Assembly (NCBI GenBank): GCA_023432845.1
Contig: JAEZEY010000251.1
Coordinates: 1 to 6,976 of the forward strand
Direction: 5' to 3'
Length of the DNA: 6,976 bases
Origin: Pseudomonadota bacterium
Lineage (GTDB): Bacteria > Pseudomonadota > Alphaproteobacteria > Rhizobiales > Xanthobacteraceae
How positions within the stretch are numbered: the stretch's first letter is position 1; every line of letters begins with the position of its first letter. Below the pieces are notes generated by a model. It searched no databases. It was not told where the DNA came from and worked only from the letters and a program-made list of their open reading frames with translations. The position numbers were made by a program, and so were the translations under genes. Shown piece after piece: positions 1 through 6,976 of this stretch.

Positions 1-615
1 GTCGGGAATGTCGTCGGGCGGCGGCGCATTAACACCGGGGGCGTAGATCGACATCGGCGCACTAGCCGGTACAGCACGAGGCTCGACCGCGCGCGGCTGC
101 TGATAGGTCTGCGGCTGATAGGTCTGCGGCGCGCTCAACTGCGGCGCATTGCCGGGCGGTGGATTGTACTGCGGCGCGATCGGCTGCGGCGCATTGGCCG
201 GCGGCGGCCCCTGCATCCAGCGCATCTGCGCATTGTCCGGCGGCGGCAGATAATTGTAATTGACCGGCGCCTGCTGCGGCGCCTGGGCCCGGTCGGCCGG
301 CCAATCCGGCATGGCGCCGCCGACCCGGCCGGGCGGCCGCGGCGGCGCTTCGGCATAGCCAAGGCTCTGGCTGCTTTCGCCGAGCGCCAGGACCTTCAGC
401 GGGAAATTGGCGCCGCACACCCCTGGCCCTTCGATCGGCGCCGCGCGCACGACAGCGCCGCCCAGCTTCACCGCCCCCGACTGCATGCACTGCGCCTCGG
501 CCTGGCCACGCCAGGCGGCGCGCTCGACGCCCCACATGCCGCTGCGCCCGCAACCGGCGAGCGCCAGCAACGCAACAAAGCCACAGCCAAGGAAAAAACG
601 CGGACCGGCCTTCAT
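1..615 (-). CDS. Proline-rich lipoprotein, probable N-terminal part of an extensin-like family protein (partial)
   Basis: An ATG at 615 opens a frame of 205 codons that reaches the left edge of the window without a stop, so the C-terminus is missing. Residues 1-22 form a lipoprotein signal: a short basic start, a hydrophobic stretch and the lipobox Leu-Ala-Gly-Cys, with Cys22 as the predicted lipidated residue. This supports the chosen start and an envelope location. Residues about 30-78 contain a Trp-Arg-x-Gln-Ala-Glu segment, a Cys at 43, and IEGPGVCGANFPLKV with Cys67. This resembles, from memory, the region that precedes the extensin-like C-terminal domain in Hyphomicrobiales 'extensin family' proteins. 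From about residue 90 the chain becomes low-complexity and rich in Pro, Gln, Ala and Asn, with repeated APQ and NAPQ units and a duplicated PQTYQ, as expected of a cell-wall-spanning linker. No clear Shine-Dalgarno sequence is visible. The open frame and lipobox are seen directly; the family name is inference, since the diagnostic domain would lie outside the window. Confidence 0.75.
   Translation of the reverse strand, partial: MKAGPRFFLGCGFVALLALAGCGRSGMWGVERAAWRGQAEAQCMQSGAVKLGGAVVRAAPIEGPGVCGANFPLKVLALGESSQSLGYAEAPPRPPGRVGGAMPDWPADRAQAPQQAPVNYNYLPPPDNAQMRWMQGPPPANAPQPIAPQYNPPPGNAPQLSAPQTYQPQTYQQPRAVEPRAVPASAPMSIYAPGVNAPPPDDIPD
100..129. repeat. Exact 15-bp tandem duplication in the proline-rich linker
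   Basis: The 15-base unit ctgataggtctgcgg occurs twice back to back (100-114 and 115-129). On the minus strand it encodes PQTYQ twice within the linker of the lipoprotein. The unit is a multiple of three, so copy-number change would keep the frame. It is a local slippage-type repeat, not a mobile element. Confidence 0.85.
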
Positions 616-721
616 GACCGGTAAAATGCGCGGGCTATATTTAATGAGACTTCAATGGTTTCATTAACGACCGCGCTAGGGATAAGAAACCGTTAACGGG
701 AGCTCAGCCCCCTCGCGCATG

Positions 722-750
722 AAAAAATCCGCCCCGTCGCCGGGGCGGAT
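722..750 (-). terminator. Rho-independent terminator of the Bug-type gene
   Basis: Positions 727-736 and 741-750 form a perfect 10-bp inverted repeat (ATCCGCCCCG paired with CGGGGCGGAT) around a 4-base loop. Read on the minus strand, the stem runs directly into six T residues (complement of 722-727). It begins 30 bases past the stop codon at 780, which is ideal placement for ending the transcript of the substrate-binding protein gene and separating it from the lipoprotein gene downstream. Confidence 0.9.
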
Positions 751-779
751 CGTGTCGCACGCGATGGCGATCCGAGCGC

Positions 780-1754
780 TTACTGCCCCGCCGCCTTGAT
801 GCCGAGCGTTTTGCCGATCTCCACCACCTTGTCGCTCTGTTCTTTGAGCGCCGCGGCGAATTCGGCCGGCGAACCCGGATTGACGACCTGACCGGTGGCG
901 GCCAGCTTCGGATTGATCGCCGGGTCGTTGAGCGCCTCGCGGATGTCGGCGGCGATCTTGTCGCGGACCGCCGGCTGTACCGCCTTGGTGCCGAGCACGC
1001 CGACGAGACCGTCGAGCTCGAGCGACTTGTAGCCGGCCTGCGCCGCGGTCGGAATATCCTTCAGCGATTCCGCCGGCTGCGCATTGGTCAGCGCGATGGC
1101 CTTCACTTTACCCGAGGCGATGCGCGCGCGCATGATCGCATAGGCGCCGACGAAGGCGTGGACCCGGCCTTCGGCGACGTCATTGATCGCCTCCACCGGG
1201 TTCTTGTACGGGACGCGAGTCATCTCCAGCTTCTCGGTCTTGAGAAACGCGGCGTAGAGCAGATCGTTGGCGCCGGTGACCGAGGCGTAGTTCAGCTTCC
1301 CGGGCTGGGCCTTGATCTTCGCCGCCAGTTCCTTGACCGACGACACGCCGAGATCGGCCGGCACGCCGAGCGCGATCAGCGTGTTGGTGACGCGAGCGAT
1401 CGGCACGAGGTCCGCCGGATTGTACGGCATCTTTTCGTGCAGCAGCGGATGCGCGGTGAAGGTCGAGGCTGGCGCGAACAGCAGCACATGATCGTCATTG
1501 GCGTTGAGCACGGCGTTGATGGCGAGGATGGCGTCGCCGCCCGGCCGGTTCTCGACCACGACCGACTGGCCCCATTTGACCTGCAGCTTTTCGGCGAGCA
1601 TGCGCGCGGTAATATCGGCGCCGGACCCGGCGCCGAGCGGGATGATGAAACGCACATTGCCGGTCGGCCAGGCCGCCGTCTGCGACAGAGCCGGTGTCGC
1701 GGCGAACGCCGCGAATGATAGAAACGCGAGAGCGAGCACGCCGAGACGACGCAT
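780..1754 (-). CDS. Bug/TctC-family tripartite tricarboxylate transporter substrate-binding protein
   Basis: This encodes a complete 324-residue protein, the usual length for the family. It would act in the periplasm, binding a small carboxylate or similar anion and delivering it to a TctA/TctB-type membrane permease. Residues 1-24 are a signal peptide: MRRLG, a hydrophobic Leu/Ala/Phe core, and a likely cut after Ala-Leu-Ser24. The mature part carries the family pattern: PxGxGxDxxAR around 39-51, VVVENRPGG at 65-73, a second-lobe VPYKN at 181-185 followed by a DVAEGRV segment, and a late IPTAAQAG. The start is fixed by GGAGG (complement of 1759-1763) four bases before the ATG. The stop is TAA, followed by a strong terminator. 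No TctA or TctB permease gene lies nearby. Such orphan binding proteins are common in alpha- and betaproteobacteria with expanded Bug sets, so the substrate cannot be read from context. The family call is secure; the ligand is unknown. Confidence 0.93.
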   Translation of the reverse strand: MRRLGVLALAFLSFAAFAATPALSQTAAWPTGNVRFIIPLGAGSGADITARMLAEKLQVKWGQSVVVENRPGGDAILAINAVLNANDDHVLLFAPASTFTAHPLLHEKMPYNPADLVPIARVTNTLIALGVPADLGVSSVKELAAKIKAQPGKLNYASVTGANDLLYAAFLKTEKLEMTRVPYKNPVEAINDVAEGRVHAFVGAYAIMRARIASGKVKAIALTNAQPAESLKDIPTAAQAGYKSLELDGLVGVLGTKAVQPAVRDKIAADIREALNDPAINPKLAATGQVVNPGSPAEFAAALKEQSDKVVEIGKTLGIKAAGQ

Positions 1755-1763
1755 GTTTCCTCC

Positions 1764-2117
1764 AATGACGGTTTTTTATGGACAGTACGAAGCGCCGCAC
1801 CGCCTTCGATGGATGCAGTCACGCTGCAATTCCACCGTATCTCGGTAAGGCAGTGCGCGCCACGCCGTCAAGGTCGCCTCTGTCGCGGCAGGCGTTATGC
1901 AGATTTGCCGGGGCCGCTTGCATCGCACCGCACAAACCTGCCCACCAAGTTCGGAATCTGACCCTGGTTCGCCCGTCAGCGACGGGAGGAGAGCCGTCAC
2001 TCGTGGCCCAACGTTCCGCCGCCGCCTTCAGAGACGCGTGCGATCAATTGCTTAGCGAGACATTCCACAATCGCATGGCGCGGCACGCGCTTTTTTTGCC
2101 GCTCGCCGGCCAAACCG
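1764..2117. other. Intergenic stretch without a convincing gene
   Basis: This region lies between the divergent substrate-binding protein gene and the mini-gene. It has several overlapping open frames on both strands, but none has a good ribosome binding site, a recognisable motif or plausible composition. It holds a small perfect hairpin (CCCGTC and GACGGG, arms 1972-1977 and 1981-1986) with no T-run on either side. It also holds a plus-strand GC hairpin with T-run near 2078-2097. The promoter of the substrate-binding protein gene must lie within it, but I see no confident -35/-10 pair. Confidence 0.6.
2078..2097 (+). terminator. Orphan intrinsic-terminator-like hairpin with T-run
   Basis: GCGCG (2078-2082) and CGCGC (2086-2090) form a 5-bp all-GC stem with a 3-base loop, followed directly by seven T residues (2091-2097). 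On the plus strand this has the form of a short rho-independent terminator. No convincing plus-strand gene lies upstream of it, so what it would terminate is unclear. The short stem and tight loop make it weaker than the other two terminators here, and chance is possible in GC-rich DNA. Confidence 0.4.
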
Positions 2118-2133
2118 TTTGGGTGCCGGCGAG
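2102..2133. repeat. 9-bp inverted repeat upstream of the mini-gene
   Basis: CTCGCCGGC (2102-2110) is matched by GCCGGCGAG (2125-2133). A smaller nested pair, CCAAA/TTTGG, sits between them (2110-2114 and 2118-2122). There is no T-run after it on either strand, so it does not look like a terminator. The right arm sits between the candidate -35 and -10 boxes of the mini-gene, which is where an operator could act. That role is inference from position only. Confidence 0.5.
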
Positions 2134-2146
2134 GCTATGTTATAAA
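2119..2146 (+). promoter_or_regulatory. Candidate sigma-70-type promoter of the mini-gene
   Basis: TTGGGT at 2119-2124 and TATAAA at 2141-2146 are separated by 16 bases. The -10 box is close to consensus and AT-rich against a GC-rich background; the -35 box is weak. Transcription would start near 2153, about 24 bases before the GTG start at 2177, leaving just enough room for the ribosome binding site. Confidence 0.45.
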
Positions 2147-2164
2147 TAACTGCAATCGTGAGAC

Positions 2165-2171
2165 AGGGAGG
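2165..2171 (+). promoter_or_regulatory. Ribosome binding site fixing the GTG start of the mini-gene
   Basis: AGGGAGG ends five bases before the GTG at 2177. It is a near-perfect Shine-Dalgarno sequence at correct spacing. It is the main reason to accept the short frame that follows as a translated gene with a GTG start. Confidence 0.75.
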
Positions 2172-2176
2172 CACTC

Positions 2177-2260
2177 GTGGACATCGCTCTGCGCTTGAAC
2201 GTGCTCGCTGTGTGCGCCGTGTTCGCTTTCGTCGGCGCCGTGCTCTTCGGAGCTTTCTGA
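2177..2260 (+). CDS. 27-residue hydrophobic mini-protein
   Basis: A GTG-started frame of 27 codons ends in TGA at 2258-2260. The product starts MDIALRLN and continues with an almost unbroken hydrophobic run of Val, Ala, Leu, Phe, Cys and Gly to its C-terminal Phe. It is therefore predicted to be a single membrane-spanning helix with little outside the bilayer. Three signals support a real gene: the strong ribosome binding site five bases upstream, a candidate promoter giving a roughly 24-base leader, and a strong intrinsic terminator starting 27 bases after the stop. It would be a monocistronic mini-transcript. Tiny hydrophobic proteins of similar appearance are, from memory, annotated as hypothetical in Bradyrhizobium relatives, but I cannot verify homology. 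The function is unknown; a small membrane regulator or a toxin-like peptide are both possible. No antitoxin gene is visible next to it. Confidence 0.7.
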   Translation: MDIALRLNVLAVCAVFAFVGAVLFGAF

Positions 2261-2286
2261 ACGGAAGCCACCACGCAACATTTGAC

Positions 2287-2320
2287 ACACCGGGGCAAAA
2301 CAAATGCTCCGGTGTTTTTT
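2287..2320 (+). terminator. Rho-independent terminator of the mini-gene
   Basis: The 11-base arms 2287-2297 (ACACCGGGGCA) and 2305-2315 (TGCTCCGGTGT) pair fully with one G-U wobble around a 7-base A-rich loop. The plus-strand stem merges into a run of T residues (2315-2320), followed by ATTTT. It is a textbook intrinsic terminator placed just after the mini-gene. Confidence 0.92.
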
Positions 2321-2381
2321 ATTTTAGGCGTCAATCGCTGATGCCGATCTCGCTTTATTTGCGCAAGCTACCCGTCCGTAG

Positions 2382-2407
2382 CCCGGATGAGCGAAGCGAA
2401 ATCCGGG
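2382..2407. repeat. Short palindromic intergenic repeat (CCCGGAT ... ATCCGGG)
   Basis: Seven-base perfect arms CCCGGAT (2382-2388) and ATCCGGG (2401-2407) flank gagcgaagcgaa. I recall this arrangement, with GCGAAGCG in the loop, as a dispersed intergenic palindrome in Bradyrhizobium and Rhodopseudomonas genomes. Only one copy is in the window, so its dispersed nature is from memory and not shown here. Confidence 0.6.
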
Positions 2408-2470
2408 ACGTTCACCGTGAAGCCAACCGTGATTGCCAACGCCCCATCCCGACTACGTCCGATACGCGCT

Positions 2471-3037
2471 TTACAATTTGTCAGCCGCCTCTTGTAGCAA
2501 GACCGCTAGGACACCCGCTTGTCGAATATATTCGGTCGCTTGAGCCGCAGAAAGATCAACGCCACCGTTAGCATGCGCCGCCGAGTTACGAGCGTTTTTC
2601 AACGAGATGAATAACTGCACAGTTTTTGGGTCAATGAGATTCCGATCTACCAATTCACGCATTAGTTTGCGTTGGTCGGACCAATAGGGCTTCCCTAGCT
2701 TTACCGCAACTTTCTGTAGTCGCTTCTCGACTTCGATGAATGCCAGAATAACTGCGCCCGGCGGCGAATCTCCTGCAATTTTGTTGAAGAACGCGATCTC
2801 CTTGATCATTTCTGGCGGCGTCGACGCATCTGCCGCGTGGGGAATACCGTCTGCGATCTCACCTCCGACTTCCAAGTTTTGCTTGAACGACGCCTTCACT
2901 CCACCAGGAAGGTTTACCTCTATCACTCGGTCCACAAGTCCCGTTAGCTTGTCCCGCAAAAGATAGAGTAAAAGGCCCACAATAGCAGGCCACGCGACTG
3001 AACTAATTACACTCGCAAAAAATTGCTTCCAGTCCAT
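2471..3037 (-). CDS. Unrecognised membrane-anchored protein with HEPN-like C-terminal region
   Basis: This encodes a complete 188-residue protein of unknown function. Residues about 6-27 (starting FFASVISSVAWP, then a Leu-rich run) form one membrane anchor followed by Arg/Lys, so the rest is probably cytoplasmic. Residues 32-60 are a short polar linker. From about 75 to 188 the chain is predicted all-helical. It holds EVEKRLQKVA at 102-111, a LMRELVDRNLID segment, and LKNARNSAAHA around 147-156. That last segment contains Arg150-x4-His155, the spacing of the RNA-cleavage motif of HEPN domains, and also recalls DUF4145-like proteins. The start is supported by AGGGG six bases before the ATG (3044-3048) and by a candidate promoter with a short leader. 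Its base composition is clearly lower in G+C (about 42-53% in sampled lines) than the flanking genes, suggesting acquisition by transfer. It stands alone, with no partner nucleotidyltransferase or antitoxin. The gene call is good; the HEPN link is a weak motif inference. Confidence 0.8.
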   Translation of the reverse strand: MDWKQFFASVISSVAWPAIVGLLLYLLRDKLTGLVDRVIEVNLPGGVKASFKQNLEVGGEIADGIPHAADASTPPEMIKEIAFFNKIAGDSPPGAVILAFIEVEKRLQKVAVKLGKPYWSDQRKLMRELVDRNLIDPKTVQLFISLKNARNSAAHANGGVDLSAAQATEYIRQAGVLAVLLQEAADKL

Positions 3038-3067
3038 TTTGCGCCCCTACCGCCAACAGACATGACA

Positions 3068-3097
3068 TCTATAGCGCGAAATACAATGTAGGCACAA
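3068..3097 (-). promoter_or_regulatory. Candidate promoter of the HEPN-like gene
   Basis: On the minus strand TTGTGC (complement of 3092-3097) and TATAGA (complement of 3068-3073) are separated by 18 bases. The implied transcription start near 3061 gives a leader of about 24 bases to the ATG at 3037, leaving room for the Shine-Dalgarno sequence. Both boxes are partial matches to the sigma-70 consensus. Confidence 0.4.
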
Positions 3098-3103
3098 AGT
3101 GCC
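3091..3103. repeat. Small palindrome overlapping the -35 region
   Basis: GGCAC (3091-3095) and GTGCC (3099-3103) are perfect 5-base arms around AAA. The palindrome overlaps the proposed -35 box of the HEPN-like gene, so it could be an operator half-site pair. It is short enough to arise by chance. Confidence 0.4.
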
Positions 3104-3129
3104 ACAAGGCGGCTTGGGTCTCCCCTCCG

Positions 3130-3220
3130 CCTCATCCTGAGGAGGCGCGAAGCGCCGTCTCGAAGGATGGGCGGACCATGGTTCGAGACGCGCTGCTGCG
3201 CAGCGCTCCTCACCATGAGG
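3130..3220. repeat. Composite palindromic repeat (two inverted copies) after metH
   Basis: Two related units face each other: 3130-3171, beginning CCTCATCCTGAGGAG, and 3175-3220, ending CTCCTCACCATGAGG. The reverse complement of the second aligns with the first through CCTCAT..TGAGGAG, a GCGC-rich centre and CGTCTCGAA. Each unit also has its own small hairpins, for example GGCGC-GAA-GCGCC at 3144-3156. The whole could fold as one long hairpin. I recall this motif as a dispersed intergenic palindrome of Bradyrhizobium-type genomes. It begins about 25 bases past the metH stop and may stop or stabilise the metH transcript, but it has no T-run, so it is not a classical intrinsic terminator. Confidence 0.75.
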
Positions 3221-3244
3221 CCGCGAGAGGCGCGTGGAAGGAGC

Positions 3245-6976
<3,732 letters not shown>

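Noticed and set aside
62..553. Minus-strand frame overlapping the lipoprotein gene in another phase
   Set aside because: It is Arg/Ala/Gly low complexity. The overlapping frame from 615 has a lipoprotein signal and family-like motifs and stays open to the window edge.
1972..1986. CCCGTC-AGC-GACGGG hairpin as a terminator
   Set aside because: No T-run follows it on either strand and the stem is only six base pairs, so chance in GC-rich DNA is likely.
1778..2149. Open frame of 123 codons on the plus strand in the intergenic region
   Set aside because: It lacks a Shine-Dalgarno sequence and recognisable motifs. It runs through the hairpin with T-run and the inverted repeat and overlaps the promoter region of the mini-gene. 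A weaker internal GTG after a GGAGGAG stretch near 1983 has too long a spacing.
2158..2571. Plus-strand frame spanning the mini-gene, its terminator and the short repeat
   Set aside because: It crosses a strong intrinsic terminator and a repeat and overlaps the 3' end of the HEPN-like gene antisense. The GTG frame at 2177 has much better initiation signals.

Overview
The window is high-GC DNA (about 65% G+C by eye) and reads as the chromosome of an alphaproteobacterium in the Hyphomicrobiales. A member of the Bradyrhizobium/Rhodopseudomonas/Xanthobacteraceae group seems likely. The reasons are codon use rich in GCC/GGC/CTG, a cobalamin-dependent MetH of alphaproteobacterial type, an orphan Bug-type periplasmic binding protein, and two intergenic palindromic repeat types that I associate from memory with that group. 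The assignment is inference, because no rRNA or other phylogenetic marker is present.

Layout, left to right. (1) Positions 1-615, minus strand: the N-terminal 205 codons of a proline-rich lipoprotein that runs off the left edge. It is probably the N-terminal part of an extensin-like family protein. (2) 616-779: intergenic, with a strong intrinsic terminator serving the next gene. (3) 780-1754, minus: a complete Bug/TctC-type tricarboxylate-transporter substrate-binding protein with a signal peptide. (4) 1764-2176: about 400 bases with no convincing gene, holding a GC hairpin plus T-run on the plus strand, a 9-bp inverted repeat and a candidate promoter. (5) 2177-2260, plus: a 27-codon hydrophobic mini-protein with its own ribosome binding site, candidate promoter and strong terminator. 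(6) 2321-2470: intergenic, with a short palindromic repeat. (7) 2471-3037, minus: a lower-GC gene for an unrecognised membrane-anchored protein with a HEPN-like C-terminal region. (8) 3038-3244: promoter-like elements and a large composite inverted repeat. (9) 3245-6976, minus: metH, complete at its 3' end, with its first codons lying beyond the right edge.

The genes do not form an obvious pathway. metH belongs to methionine/one-carbon metabolism, the Bug protein to carboxylate uptake, and the lipoprotein to the envelope. All the larger genes are on the minus strand, but they are separated by terminators or repeats, so each looks like its own transcription unit. The least ordinary part is 2040-3110: the isolated mini-gene, a possible unannotated transcript end, and the low-GC HEPN-like membrane gene bounded by repeats. 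Nothing here clearly demonstrates a new multi-gene system.
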